Shown here: in pieces, positions 8,559-16,767 of the stretch
How positions within the stretch are numbered: position 1 is the first letter of the stretch
Layout of the letters: every line of letters starts with the position of its first letter
DNA from: Streptomyces sp. PH10-H1
GTDB lineage: Bacteria; Actinomycetota; Actinomycetes; Streptomycetales; Streptomycetaceae
Direction of reading: 5' to 3'
Length of the DNA stretch: 41,869 bases
Assembly (NCBI RefSeq): GCF_030063355.1
Contig: NZ_JASISZ010000068.1
Span: forward strand, 3,035 to 44,903
The notes under the pieces: model-generated
The model's database searches: none
Told to the model about the DNA's origin: nothing
Seen by the model: the letters and a program-made list of their open reading frames with translations, nothing else
Translations under genes and position numbers: made by a program

Positions 8559-9251
8559 ATGGTCATCACCCTGGCGCAGGATGGCCACGCGTGGGTCGAT
8601 GGGGTCGAGGTACCGCTGGATACCGGCGCTACCGTCGACCACGCACGGGCGGCGGCCCTGGGAGTCGTGGCCGACATCGCCCACCAGGAACAGCGGGTCA
8701 TTCCGGTCGAGGCGGTCGACCCCGACGCGGCGGTATGGCGCTTGCAGGTGCACCCTGACGGACGGGTAGAGGACAGCACCGCAGCGGCCCGTCAGTTGAC
8801 CGCGGATCCCATGGGCCGGGTTGTCCCGCAGGCGTACCGGGACCAGGTACGAGAGACATCCGCTGCCAGTGACCGGGGCCGGGGAGTCGCACCCGCTCAG
8901 CAGTTGCTCGCCCAGGTGGTAGCCGAGCACGGGGAGGACCACCCCTACGCACTTCAAGCACAGGAGCTGCAGGCGCACGCCGAACTGCTCTCCGGAGATC
9001 CGGCTGCAGCGACGGCAACCTATACTGCGGCCGCCATCGGATGGGCCCAGTTGGGCAGCCATGGCTACTGGGGTGCGGCACAGAGCGCCTACTGCACATG
9101 GCACCACGTAGACGACGTGGCCGGCGCGGTGTGGGCCGGTGAGCAGATTGTCGCCATGCTGCGGCTGGGTGGAGCGGACGCCGGCGCGCTGGCGGCTCTG
9201 AGAATCGTGCTGGCCCGCATAGACGCGATGTACGAGGGCACCGTCGAATAG
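8559..9251 (+). CDS. Unknown protein with helical repeat-like C-terminus (230 aa)
   Basis: I do not recognise the family. The N-terminal 90 residues look like a small alpha/beta domain (VITLAQDGHAWVDGVEVPLD). Residues about 105-225 are helical and alanine-rich, with spacing like tetratricopeptide repeats (LLAQVVAEHGEDHPYALQAQ, then AELLSGDPAAATATYTAAAI). I chose ATG 8559 because GGGAGG lies 8 bases upstream; a GTG at 8541 would add six residues. It is monocistronic and divergent from the ribbon-helix-helix gene, and two hairpins follow its stop. Proteins of this shape occur in Streptomyces beside regulatory ATPases, which fits the next gene. No catalytic motif is visible. Confidence 0.65.
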   Translation: MVITLAQDGHAWVDGVEVPLDTGATVDHARAAALGVVADIAHQEQRVIPVEAVDPDAAVWRLQVHPDGRVEDSTAAARQLTADPMGRVVPQAYRDQVRETSAASDRGRGVAPAQQLLAQVVAEHGEDHPYALQAQELQAHAELLSGDPAAATATYTAAAIGWAQLGSHGYWGAAQSAYCTWHHVDDVAGAVWAGEQIVAMLRLGGADAGALAALRIVLARIDAMYEGTVE

Positions 9252-9268
9252 ACGGCGCTCATAGGGGA

Positions 9269-9368
9269 CCCCCGGATCCAGGCCAGTTGTTGGGCAGACA
9301 CGGATCCGGGGGCGGTACCCCTGGCAGAGCCCGGGTGGGGTGTGAGGTGGGGTCACCGGGGCTCTGCC
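9269..9368. terminator. Two consecutive hairpins between convergent genes
   Basis: The first has CCCCCGGATCC (9269-9279) pairing with GGATCCGGGGG (9302-9312). The second has 15-bp arms with one mismatch (9323-9337 and 9354-9368). They lie between convergent genes and probably end transcription from both sides. The loop of the first contains another TGTTGGGCAG (9288-9297). Confidence 0.55.
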
Positions 9369-9435
9369 GTTGTGCTCTCGATCCCCTGCGGGGGGACGGC
9401 AGCGAGACCGAGAGCGGTTTGTGTGGCTGGCGTGG

Positions 9436-9873
9436 TCACAGCCTTGTGGGGCCGGGCAGTTGGAACTCTGCCCAAACGATCTTTCCGTTGGGCTTGCGAA
9501 TCTTGGAGTCCCAGCTATCGGCCAGAGCACGCACAAGCAACAGCCCGCGGCCATCATCTGAGGTTGCCGAAGGGCGCTTGATCTGGGGCAGGTGTTGGCT
9601 CCGGTCGTGTACCTCTGCGCGTAGCGCGGCCCCACGCAGAGAGAGTTTGACGAGGAATTGTCCGTGCGGCGGTACAGCGTGCAACAGGGCGTTAGTTGCC
9701 AACTCGGACATGCAGACCGTGACGTCATCAACCCGTGCGGTAATGCTCCAGCGGCTCAATGTCTGAGCTGTGAAGCGGCGGACAAGCCGCACAGACTGCG
9801 CCTCGCGTGCGAAGAGCTGTACGGCCTCCTCGGAGGCAGTGTGAGAAGCAAGGGGACGGACGGTGGTGAGCAT
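9436..9873 (-). CDS. Anti-sigma-type ATP-binding protein (HATPase, 145 aa)
   Basis: A single-domain GHKL ATPase of the RsbW/SpoIIAB type, very common in Streptomyces. The N box is SELATNALLHAV (about residues 56-67), the G1-like segment is EVHDRS and the G2 segment is SDDGRGLLLVRALADSW (about 105-121). There is no kinase core or membrane segment. Such proteins usually bind a sigma factor or an anti-anti-sigma factor and phosphorylate the latter; no partner lies in this window, so it may act on chromosomal regulators. The ATG is preceded by GGGGGA. It is divergent from the XRE regulator at 10068, separated by a repeat-rich control region. Confidence 0.85.
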   Translation of the reverse strand: MLTTVRPLASHTASEEAVQLFAREAQSVRLVRRFTAQTLSRWSITARVDDVTVCMSELATNALLHAVPPHGQFLVKLSLRGAALRAEVHDRSQHLPQIKRPSATSDDGRGLLLVRALADSWDSKIRKPNGKIVWAEFQLPGPTRL

Positions 9874-9951
9874 GGTGATTCCCCCTGCTTCGTGGCTTGT
9901 GGCTCCTGCAGTCAGTCAACGACTGCGCCGGCAGAAACGGGAGTGTTCATC

Positions 9952-10012
9952 GGGGGGTTCACTTGAACACCGGGGGGTTCACGGCCGGATGGGGGTTCAC
10001 GGACGAACCCCC
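9952..10012. promoter_or_regulatory. GGGGGTTCAC direct repeats, probable operator
   Basis: Three copies of GGGGGTTCAC (ending at 9962, 9982 and 10000) are spaced 18-20 bases apart, about two helical turns. The third forms a hairpin, GGGGGTTC with GAACCCCC (9991-9998 and 10005-10012). They sit between the divergent HATPase and XRE genes and are the likely binding sites of the XRE protein. Confidence 0.5.
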
Positions 10013-10067
10013 ATCGTGTGCTCGGTCGTGACACGATGAATGTCTGAGGTGGAGATGGCGGGGACGC

Positions 10068-11435
10068 ATGGGTACAGAGCCAAATCGCCGGTTGGCCGAT
10101 CTCATGGCCGAGGCGGGGATGTCGAACAAGGGTCTCGCACGGCGCGTCCGAGACGTTGCGATACGGCACGGCGTACAGGTCGGAACCACTCACGTAGCGG
10201 TCCAGCGATGGTTGAACGGCAGCGGCATTCAAGCGCAAACCGCAGGGTTCCTAGCGGAAGCACTCAGCGACAAGATGCGCAGGAAGGTCGGGGCTGCGGA
10301 CCTCGGATTCCCCGGTATGACGACGACTGTGGCTCCGTCCGGCGAGGCGTACGCAGGCTCCCTCCCCGAGGCACTGCGCAGCCTTGATGAGCTGGCCGGA
10401 CACGAAATGGCCGGCGCAACTAGTGCGCTCCTCGTGCCCGATAGCAGCATTGATGCGGCTATGTTGTCGTGGCTCGTCTCCCGTCCAGACGGTCTGCGGG
10501 TCAATGCGCCTACGAGCAGGCGCGTGGGCATGCGGGACGTTGCAGCGGTCCGGACTGCAGCGGACATGTTCATGAGACTGGATTTCCTATACGGCGGCGG
10601 CCACGGACACCGGGCTCTCCGACACTATTTTCGGCACGAAGTGCTGCCACTCCTTGATGCGAGCTACAGCGAAAAGGTCGGGTCGTGCCTGTTCAGCGCA
10701 GCAGCTGAAATCTCGCAACTTTTGGGATGGACGGCGTATGACTCCGGACAGCACGCGTTGGCCGATAGATACCTACTCTCGACCTTGCGGCTGACACAGG
10801 TTGTCGATGACCGCATGATGGGTGCGCGGATCCTGAGCAATATGAGCCACCAGGCGAATTATCTGGGGCACTCAGCTCGCGCGGTGCGGCTTTCGCGGGC
10901 TTCGTCCGAGGGCGGTCGGGGTCGATCGACCCCACGGGCAATGGCCCTTTTTGCTGCCCATGAAGCCCGCGCTCTGTCCTTAACTCAGGACCGTGTAGGG
11001 GCCTCTCGCGCCATGAATGAGGCAGAGCGGTTTTTCGACCGTGCCGAATCCGGCGATGATCCGGACTGGCTGTCATACATGGATGAGGCCGAGCTCGTCG
11101 GTGAGCTCTGCCACTGTTTTCGGGATCTCAAGCAGGGGCCGGACGCGGTGCGCTTCGCCGAGCGAGCGGTCGCCTTGACAGATCCGCAGTATGCGCGAAC
11201 TCTCGGATTCTGCCGGATGGTGCTCGCGCAAAGCCAACTTCTTAATGGAGAGCTGGAGGCGGCAGTCGCAACGGCAGGACTTGCCGTCGATGGTGGAGAT
11301 GCCCTCCAGTCCGCTCGCTTTCAGCGGTACGTGAGCGACTTTCAGCGCGCACTCGCCCCTCACGATAAGAGTCCGGGTGTGCAGCAGTTCAACGAGCAGG
11401 TCCGTCGGGCCATGTCACGGCTGGATGACGAATAG
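10068..11435 (+). CDS. XRE-family regulator with helical repeat C-terminus (455 aa)
   Basis: A frequent Streptomyces regulator type. Residues about 7-65 form an HTH (LADLMAEAGMSNKGLARRVRD, then a second part containing VAVQRWLNG), and the remaining 380 residues are all-helical, TPR-like, with no enzyme motif. Residues about 150-200 include FLYGGGHGHRALRHYF, a segment conserved in this group as I remember it. The gene contains one TTA leucine codon (10980-10982), so its translation may depend on the bldA tRNA, linking it to development. Direct repeats just upstream suggest autoregulation. It ends 5 bases before the stop of the convergent kinase gene, leaving no room for a terminator between them. 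Confidence 0.85.
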   Translation: MGTEPNRRLADLMAEAGMSNKGLARRVRDVAIRHGVQVGTTHVAVQRWLNGSGIQAQTAGFLAEALSDKMRRKVGAADLGFPGMTTTVAPSGEAYAGSLPEALRSLDELAGHEMAGATSALLVPDSSIDAAMLSWLVSRPDGLRVNAPTSRRVGMRDVAAVRTAADMFMRLDFLYGGGHGHRALRHYFRHEVLPLLDASYSEKVGSCLFSAAAEISQLLGWTAYDSGQHALADRYLLSTLRLTQVVDDRMMGARILSNMSHQANYLGHSARAVRLSRASSEGGRGRSTPRAMALFAAHEARALSLTQDRVGASRAMNEAERFFDRAESGDDPDWLSYMDEAELVGELCHCFRDLKQGPDAVRFAERAVALTDPQYARTLGFCRMVLAQSQLLNGELEAAVATAGLAVDGGDALQSARFQRYVSDFQRALAPHDKSPGVQQFNEQVRRAMSRLDDE

Positions 11436-11440
11436 CGGCA

Positions 11441-12373
11441 TCACCCTGGGCTCCAGCAACGAGTAGCTTCATCGTCACGCAAGGACGCGATCCGCCGCGC
11501 GTACTCAGCGGCAACCGAACGGCTTTCGGCAATGTTCTGCATCAGCCACGTGGTCATCTTGAACTCACAGATTGCCCGCAAGGTGGGGAAGCCCTCCCAC
11601 TGCCGCAGGTCCCGACCATACGCTGCAGAAAATGAGGCGTACTGGTCTGACGTTTGCCACCGCAGTGAGTCGTACTCCGTGGCGGTGACCATTAGGTCCC
11701 ACTCTGGGTGATCTAGTGAAAAGTTCTCAAAGTCGATCAAGATCACCTGGTCGTCTTGGTCGACCATCAGGTTCTGCAGGTGAGCATCACCGTGGACTGG
11801 GCCCCTAGGTGAGTCGAACTGCAGCAGGGAAAGGTGATCGCGCAGTTCCATGGCGCGCTCCCTCAGGAACTCACGATCCTCGTCCGGGATCCCTACTGCT
11901 TTCTCGATCCGGAGGTCGGCCCGTCCAAACGCGCTGTAGGCCGGCAAGTGCAATCCGTCCGGTAGATGCAGCGAGTGCAGGTCGTGCAGGACTCGTCCCA
12001 GTTCGGCGTAAGTCGGCTGCCGGGTGCCTTCCCGGATCAGATGCCAAAAGGTCACCGGATGTCCGCTAACGACCAGCGGCTGCTCCAGATCATCAATGAC
12101 GCGGGCAGCAGGAAGCTGCGCGTCCAAGAGCCATTGAGCGACCCGCACTTCGTTCTGCACCGAGTGTAGGTAGTCCATAGACCTCGCGATCCGCACAATC
12201 ACCGGATGCTGAGCCAACCTGAAGAGAGCGTTCTCGCCCAAGCGGATCAGGCGTGCTCCATCGCTCTGGAGCCCCGCTGCTCGGCACGCTTCCACCACCA
12301 GACGTGCGGCTACTGACGAGGTGAATTCCTCGTCTCGGCGCTGGTCAATCTCAGTCGGCATACAGATGCCCAT
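11441..12373 (-). CDS. APH-family small-molecule kinase (310 aa)
   Basis: A phosphotransferase of the aminoglycoside phosphotransferase/choline kinase fold. The catalytic loop is HGDAHLQNLM (about residues 194-203) with the metal site IDFEN (about 214-218); upstream, VIVRIAR matches the lysine-strand region with Arg in place of the usual Lys. The substrate is unknown: it could be an antibiotic, a sugar or a metabolite, and nothing nearby favours drug resistance. The start is uncertain, with ATG 12373 used and ATG 12361 also possible. GC content is somewhat lower than in its neighbours, as in the adjacent XRE gene, so the two may have been gained together. Confidence 0.75.
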   Translation of the reverse strand: MGICMPTEIDQRRDEEFTSSVAARLVVEACRAAGLQSDGARLIRLGENALFRLAQHPVIVRIARSMDYLHSVQNEVRVAQWLLDAQLPAARVIDDLEQPLVVSGHPVTFWHLIREGTRQPTYAELGRVLHDLHSLHLPDGLHLPAYSAFGRADLRIEKAVGIPDEDREFLRERAMELRDHLSLLQFDSPRGPVHGDAHLQNLMVDQDDQVILIDFENFSLDHPEWDLMVTATEYDSLRWQTSDQYASFSAAYGRDLRQWEGFPTLRAICEFKMTTWLMQNIAESRSVAAEYARRIASLRDDEATRCWSPG

Positions 12374-12553
12374 CCATCATGTGTGTCCCTGCTCCTACAG
12401 CCATGTTGCCAGGGTCTCGTGCTGGGACTCTTGCCCGGTGCAGCTCTGACGACGCCAAGGCGAGCAGAACGCCGAACGTCCGGATCTTGCTGGGTCTCGA
12501 TGGAAACTTCGCCTCCCCTCCCCCATGCTGAGCCACCCGGCTACCGTGGGTCC

Positions 12554-12784
12554 ATGGCCCATGAAATCCGTATTTCGATCTCTGACGAGGACTACGAGCA
12601 GCTGCGCCAGGTCGCCGCTGGGCGTCACCTGCCTGCCGAGCAGTACGCCCAGGGCGTGCTTGCCCAGGATCTCGCCTACAACAGGTTCATGGCGGCCGGG
12701 GCGGCGTTCATTACGGAGCACGGCGCTGCGTTCGCTGAGCGATTCGGTCCCCGTCCGGTTGATGGTCGCGCTGACGCCGCCTGA
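12554..12784 (+). CDS. Antitoxin-like protein of a Fic/Doc-type pair (76 aa)
   Basis: A short acidic protein beginning MAHEIRISISDEDYEQLRQV, a strand then a helix as in ribbon-helix-helix antitoxins, with a helical C-terminus (FITEHGAAFAERFG) that could wrap the toxin. I chose ATG 12554 because the 57 codons upstream in frame are low quality and extend into the promoter region. Its stop overlaps the start of the next gene (ATGATG region at 12784), the tight coupling usual for toxin-antitoxin pairs. The match is to the group annotated in Streptomyces as antitoxins of fic-family toxins; the DNA-binding role is inferred from the N-terminal motif. Confidence 0.7.
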   Translation: MAHEIRISISDEDYEQLRQVAAGRHLPAEQYAQGVLAQDLAYNRFMAAGAAFITEHGAAFAERFGPRPVDGRADAA

Positions 12785-13158
12785 TGATCCTCTTCATTGA
12801 TGAGCCGTGGCTGCTCGACCTCGCCCAGACCCATCTGCCCGGGGATCCTGATGTGGTCGATTGGGGAGCGCTTACCGCCGCAGTAGCCCGTCATCGTGCC
12901 GAGACCATGGGCACCGCGGTCTACCCCGAGCCACATCACCGTGCCGCAGCCCTGCTGCACTCGCTGGTGCGCGTGCCAGCTATGGAACACAGCAATCAGC
13001 TCTTCGCGGCATCTGCTGCCGTTGCCTACCTCGCCGCGAGCGGACGGCCAGTCAAGGTCACCGCTGGCGAGGCCGGCGACCTCATCGAGCAAGTCGACTC
13101 GGGAACGCTCGACGTGCGCCAGGTCGCCGCTGCCCTTCGCGGTTGGACCGAGTCCTAG
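12784..13158 (+). CDS. Fic/Doc-like toxin with degenerate active site (124 aa)
   Basis: Doc-length protein. The overall order fits Doc: DPWVVDWGAL-like N-terminus, YPEPHHRAAALLHSLVRV, the central helix pair, then YLAASGRPVKVTAGEAGDLI and a C-terminal GTLDVRQVAAALRGW. The Fic motif HxFxxxNKR is replaced by MEHSNQLFAASAAVAYL, so the catalytic His and the Asn-Lys-Arg part are missing or shifted. This form is common in Streptomyces and is still annotated as a fic-family toxin. It may be a toxin with another activity, or an inactive relative. It is translationally coupled to the antitoxin-like gene and would serve plasmid maintenance. Confidence 0.65.
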   Translation: MILFIDEPWLLDLAQTHLPGDPDVVDWGALTAAVARHRAETMGTAVYPEPHHRAAALLHSLVRVPAMEHSNQLFAASAAVAYLAASGRPVKVTAGEAGDLIEQVDSGTLDVRQVAAALRGWTES

Positions 13159-13205
13159 CCGTTGCGAGAGCCTGCGCAGGCCTGTTCTGTGCAGCACAGT
13201 GGGGT

Positions 13206-14110
13206 ATGGGCGATTTCGTGGAGCTGATGCGGCCACGGGCTGTAGCAACAGTTCCGCAGCCGGAGGCGATGGCCGGCTCCGCTCGGTACGAGATCAAGGC
13301 GGACGGGTACCGGGTTGCTGCGCTCATCGGTCGGGATTCCGTGCGGCTCCAGTCTCGTGCTGGTCGCGATATGACCAGCAGATTCCCGCAGATTGCTGCT
13401 GCGCTCGCTCGGGTCGAGCCTGGCGCGATCCTTGACGGGGAGCTGGTGGCGTCGACCGCAGGACATATGAGTTTTGGGGCCCTGCAGCGGTTTCAGCCGG
13501 GCCGGCCTGCACCCCGTGGTGTGAGCTTGACCCTTGTCGTTTTCGACGTGCTGCAGTTGCCCAGCAGCAGCGGCCAGGGCGAAGGAGTGGACGTCCGGGC
13601 CGGGCCCGGCCTTTGAGCGAGAGAGTGGACCTCCTCGCCGGCCTGGTCGACAGTCTCGGACCGCAGGTCCAGATGATCCTCAGCACGACGGACCGGCCTA
13701 CGGCCCTGATGTGGCAAGCCAGCCTGATCGACCAAGGCGTGGAAGGTCTAGTGATCAAAGGGCTAGCGACCAGGTACAACCCGCGAGATACCCGCGCGTG
13801 GCTCAAGCACCGAGTCAGCGACACCATTGACGCGAGGGTGATCGGGGTGGTTGGCACCGTCTGGCGGCCCCGGGCGGTGGTGGTGGAGCTGGAAGGCCGG
13901 GCAGTGGTCACGTCTCCCCGGTTGGACGCCACGCAGGCGGCGGCCGTCGCAGCAGCCGTGCACGGGCGCACCGGGCGACCCGAGTTCGTACCCGATCTCG
14001 ATGCCACAGTCGTTGCGGTAGCTGACGGCCCGATGGCGGAGATCCTGGTGGGCCACGGGCGGCATCGGGCGGTGCGCTTTGCTCGCCTCAGGGATGAGGA
14101 GGAACCGTAG
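13206..14110 (+). pseudogene. ATP-dependent DNA ligase (LigD type), frameshifted
   Basis: Two adjacent reading frames make one ligase. The first (13206-13616) holds motif I KADGYR near residue 31, motif III LDGELVAS and VVFDVLQL. The second, open before about 13560 and running to 14110, continues RPLSERVDLLAGLV, with motif IV EGLVIKG, motif V AWLKHR and an OB-fold-like C-terminus. The frame changes in the run of C and G around 13590-13612; a gain of two bases or loss of one explains it. All nucleotidyltransferase motifs are otherwise intact, so this is either a recent break or a sequencing error in a GC run. Total length near 300 aa fits the short LigD-like ligases of Streptomyces that act in end joining. 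Confidence 0.75.
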
Positions 14111-14121
14111 GCCTGCGGTGA

Positions 14122-14313
14122 TCACCACGACCGCGTCACGGTTCCGCTGCCGTAGCGCTCGACCCACTCGGCGTACTTCCGGGCCGCCGTCCTTCGGTCG
14201 TCCCATACGCCCACGACAGCCGCATGCGGGGTGAGCTGAGCCCGCACCTCGTACGCCATGGGAGCCGGCGCCGCCTCTCCCACCGGGGCATCCCCTTCGG
14301 GTGTCGTGATCAC
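14122..14313 (-). CDS. Small unknown protein (63 aa)
   Basis: An unrecognised small protein: a disordered acidic N-terminus, then MAYEVRAQLTPHAAVVGVWDDRRTAARKY in two segments, suggestive of a compact strand-strand-helix fold. It overlaps the LexA-like gene upstream by 4 bases (ATGA), so it is translated as the second gene of that pair. An internal ATG at residue 19 is an alternative start. It faces the ligase gene and ends 12 bases from it. The function is unknown; the coupling suggests it works with or modulates the repressor. Confidence 0.6.
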   Translation of the reverse strand: MITTPEGDAPVGEAAPAPMAYEVRAQLTPHAAVVGVWDDRRTAARKYAEWVERYGSGTVTRSW

Positions 14314-14576
14314 GGCAGACGCACCCGGTAGGAGCGATGCCGGCCGGAGTCGCGCGTCAGGAGACCCAATCGCTCAAGCGCTCCTAGGTGGTGGGCCACG
14401 GTGCCGGGGCTGCGGAGGCCTACTGCGGCGCCGATCTCCCGCACGGTTGGCGGGTAGCCGTTGAGGTCGTCCCACTCGCGGATGACGTGCAGAATCTGCT
14501 CTTGCCTATCGGTCAAGAGTGGGACCCCACTCATGACCGTGCGTCCGAGGAGTTCATCATCATCCAATTCAAGCAC
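14310..14576 (-). CDS. LexA DNA-binding domain alone (88 aa)
   Basis: Residues 20-85 follow the LexA winged helix: LTDRQEQILHVIREW, GYPPTVREIGAAVGL, RSPGTVAHHLGALERLGL, then a basic wing RDSGRHRSYRV. The Ser-Lys protease domain of LexA is absent, so this repressor cannot self-cleave in response to RecA filaments. It could compete with or replace chromosomal LexA at target sites, or bind its own. The GTG start lies inside a palindromic site (14568-14585) that resembles the Gram-positive SOS box, which suggests autoregulation. The next gene overlaps it by 4 bases. Confidence 0.8.
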   Translation of the reverse strand: MLELDDDELLGRTVMSGVPLLTDRQEQILHVIREWDDLNGYPPTVREIGAAVGLRSPGTVAHHLGALERLGLLTRDSGRHRSYRVRLP

Positions 14577-14585
14577 GTGTTCGAA
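14568..14585. promoter_or_regulatory. SOS-box-like palindrome over the start codon
   Basis: On the plus strand TTCAAGCACGTGTTCGAA is an imperfect palindrome (14 of 18 positions) with a CACGTG core. It matches the Gram-positive LexA box CGAAC-N4-GTTCG at 8 of 10 specified positions. It covers the GTG start of the LexA-like gene, so a bound repressor would block its own expression. Confidence 0.5.
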
Positions 14586-14641
14586 TTATGCTGCAGCACA
14601 CGTGCGGGGATGCTCTACGCAGATCACCCAGCTTGCCCTGG

Positions 14642-15817
14642 TCATTTGGACGAGAGGGCTTTTTCCAGGAGATTTCCCACCCGTTCCGCAGCCGAGGGAG
14701 CAACGGCCTGCACGATCCCGAGAGTGATGAGGATCTGCTGCAGATGGGTGCCCGAGGTCCCGGGCAGCGGCATGAACATGGGCAGCAGGATGCCCGCCGC
14801 GATGAGAGCTGCGCCAGGCGCCAGGCGAGCCCATAGCCGCCGCAGATGAGTGCGCAGGGGAGCCTGTTCTGGTGCGTTCTCCAGAAGGGCTTGCCGGTCT
14901 CCCGCGAGCAGGGCCTCGACCGCGCATGTCAGGGACTCGACCACCTGCTGCACATCGGCGGAACTGAACGCGGTCAGTAGCAGCCTCTTATGAGCACGAA
15001 AGACTTCAGCCACCCGCAGCGCCTCTCCGCCAAAGTCGCGGCGTAGCGGCCGGTCCCTCCACGGGGTGCGCTGGCGCAGGGCAAAGACGGTTTCGACCGC
15101 GACGGAGATGTCTTCTAGCCGGTTGCACCAGCGTCGGACGGTCCGCTCCGAACGCCAGGCGGACGGATCCCGGGCGATTTCAGACGCCACGTGCAGCACA
15201 CCGAGTACGAGCCCGTCATATGGCCAGCAGCACCGCGCGATCCGCTCAACCTGCAGCAGCCCTGCCACTACGCTGACACAGCCGCATGCCAGCCACGCGA
15301 GCCAGATGGTGTCGATGCCGCTGATCACAGCCCATTCGACCCCATTGCCGGGAAGCTGGCCCGCACGGATAGCTAGTCCGGTCCCGTACAGCATTGCGGC
15401 CGGCAGCATGAGGTAAGACGCCAGCGCTGCCACCGAAGGCCCGCGGCGGCGAATGGCAGGCGCCACCAGCAGTAACTTTGGGATAAAGCCTGCTGTGGTC
15501 GCGCTTACGGCGAACCACAGCAGGTTCGCTGCGGAGTGTGAGATCGGGCCGGAAAGGCGCGCGAAGAAGACGACCACGCCCGCCACCAGGGCCAACCAAA
15601 CGACGTGGCCCATCAGTGGCCGGAGCGCGAGATCTGGATACTCGTCCGCGTAGCGAAAGCGTCGGGCAGCGCGCCGCAGCTCCCTGCGGATCCTCAGCTG
15701 TCGCTCGGGATCCGCGATGGAAAGGAGATCGAACGCGGCCAAATCGGCCTCGACCTTCTCTCGGCATTTCTGCGCGAGGTCGACCCGCAGTTCTCGCAGC
15801 CGCACTTGGACGTCCAC
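14642..15817 (-). CDS. Unknown multi-pass membrane protein (391 aa)
   Basis: I do not recognise the family. The N-terminus (1-65) is charged and helical. Hydrophobic segments follow at about 70-90 (VVWLALVAGVVVFFA), 95-118, 130-150, 160-190 and near the end at about 330-350 (LAPGAALIAAGILLPMF). Between them, residues 200-325 form a large cytoplasmic helical region rich in Arg and Leu. The start used is a GTG with a G-rich ribosome site. It lies just downstream of parA, past a CTTTACGGCGTAAAG site, and could be read in the same transcript. No transport or enzymatic motif is visible; envelope association of the par or transfer system is only a guess. Confidence 0.7.
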   Translation of the reverse strand: MDVQVRLRELRVDLAQKCREKVEADLAAFDLLSIADPERQLRIRRELRRAARRFRYADEYPDLALRPLMGHVVWLALVAGVVVFFARLSGPISHSAANLLWFAVSATTAGFIPKLLLVAPAIRRRGPSVAALASYLMLPAAMLYGTGLAIRAGQLPGNGVEWAVISGIDTIWLAWLACGCVSVVAGLLQVERIARCCWPYDGLVLGVLHVASEIARDPSAWRSERTVRRWCNRLEDISVAVETVFALRQRTPWRDRPLRRDFGGEALRVAEVFRAHKRLLLTAFSSADVQQVVESLTCAVEALLAGDRQALLENAPEQAPLRTHLRRLWARLAPGAALIAAGILLPMFMPLPGTSGTHLQQILITLGIVQAVAPSAAERVGNLLEKALSSK

Positions 15818-15871
15818 AGTCCCCCCGTTCCCCGATCGCTGAGCGTAGCGACCGCTGGGGCGGAGGGACGT

Positions 15872-15886
15872 CTTTACGGCGTAAAG
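15872..15886. promoter_or_regulatory. parS-like palindrome 1 (CTTTACGGCGTAAAG)
   Basis: A perfect 7+1+7 palindrome directly after the parA stop codon. The same core recurs at 16768-16782 and 18055-18069, once in each gap of the parBA region, and I saw it nowhere else in the window. It is a probable ParB-binding centromere or par operator. Confidence 0.65.
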
Positions 15887-15887
15887 G

Positions 15888-16754
15888 TCAGCGGTACAGC
15901 TTCATCTGGCGGCCGATCTTGACGTACGCCTCCGCAGCATCGGATTTGGGGCTGTAGAGGGTGACGGGCTGGCCTGCGGTGTAGGCCTCGGCCACCTTCA
16001 CATCGTCGCGTACCGTCGCGCTGAGGACCACATCGGCGTAGGCCTCGCGTACCTGCTGCTCGATGTCCCAGTAGACCTTCCCTTGGCTCTTGGAGCTGAC
16101 GCCCTCGCCGATGACCACCCAGTCGACGCCGTCGCGCATTCCGGTGTGGCCGTAGGACTCATGGATTTCGGTGATCTTGCTTTCCAGCTCCGTCAGGCCG
16201 CGGGCTTCCTTCTCCTGGCTCTTCGTGCAGCCGACGATCTCATTTGCGGTGATGAGCGCGCCGGTGGTGGCCAGCTTCATATCGCCGGGGCAGTCGATCA
16301 GGACCAGGTCGAACCGGCCGCGCAGGGACCCCATGAGGCGATGGAGCCACAGCTCTCGGGCGGTCATGCCGGCGAGCATGAACTCCAACTTGTCGAGGCC
16401 GCGCGCCTCCAAGATGACCCAGAGGTTTGGAATGGGCTTCTCGGTCTTGCTGTCGAGAGCGGGCACGACGGCCTCGTCCAGCGAGCACACGTCATTGAGG
16501 ACATCGAGGATCGTGGGCAACTCCTCCTCGGCGTCCGGGTCGTCGTAGCCGAGCAGCCGCGAGACGTCACGCTGTTTGTCCAGACCGAGGATGCATACCT
16601 TCTTCTTACGCGCTGCGGCGGCGTATCCCACGGCAGCGCTGAAGGTCGTTTTCCCCGAGCCGGCGGATCCGTTGACCACGGCGAGCACGCGGGTGGGGCG
16701 GCCGGTGTCCTCGGGCAGGGGATGCTGGGCGATGTGGTCGGCGTGCTGGGTCAC
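15888..16754 (-). CDS. parA: ParA-family partition ATPase (288 aa)
   Basis: A Walker-type partition ATPase that would move plasmid copies with ParB. The P loop is GSAGSGKTT (about residues 29-37). Unlike classical ParA, the signature lysine before it is replaced by Ser, so it is closer to a standard Walker A. Walker B is FDLVLIDCPG (about 148-157), followed by the expected switch region. It lacks the long N-terminal HTH of P1-type ParA, so autoregulation probably depends on ParB. The start is GTG with GGAGA upstream. The order parB then parA is the reverse of the common one, with 15 bases between the genes holding a palindromic site. Confidence 0.8.
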   Translation of the reverse strand: MTQHADHIAQHPLPEDTGRPTRVLAVVNGSAGSGKTTFSAAVGYAAAARKKKVCILGLDKQRDVSRLLGYDDPDAEEELPTILDVLNDVCSLDEAVVPALDSKTEKPIPNLWVILEARGLDKLEFMLAGMTARELWLHRLMGSLRGRFDLVLIDCPGDMKLATTGALITANEIVGCTKSQEKEARGLTELESKITEIHESYGHTGMRDGVDWVVIGEGVSSKSQGKVYWDIEQQVREAYADVVLSATVRDDVKVAEAYTAGQPVTLYSPKSDAAEAYVKIGRQMKLYR

Positions 16755-16767
16755 TGGGTCTCCGGAT

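Noticed and set aside
9089..9301. Small minus-strand gene preceded by a CTGCCCAACA element
   Set aside because: It is antisense to the gene at 8559-9251 and of poor composition; the element sits in a terminator loop.
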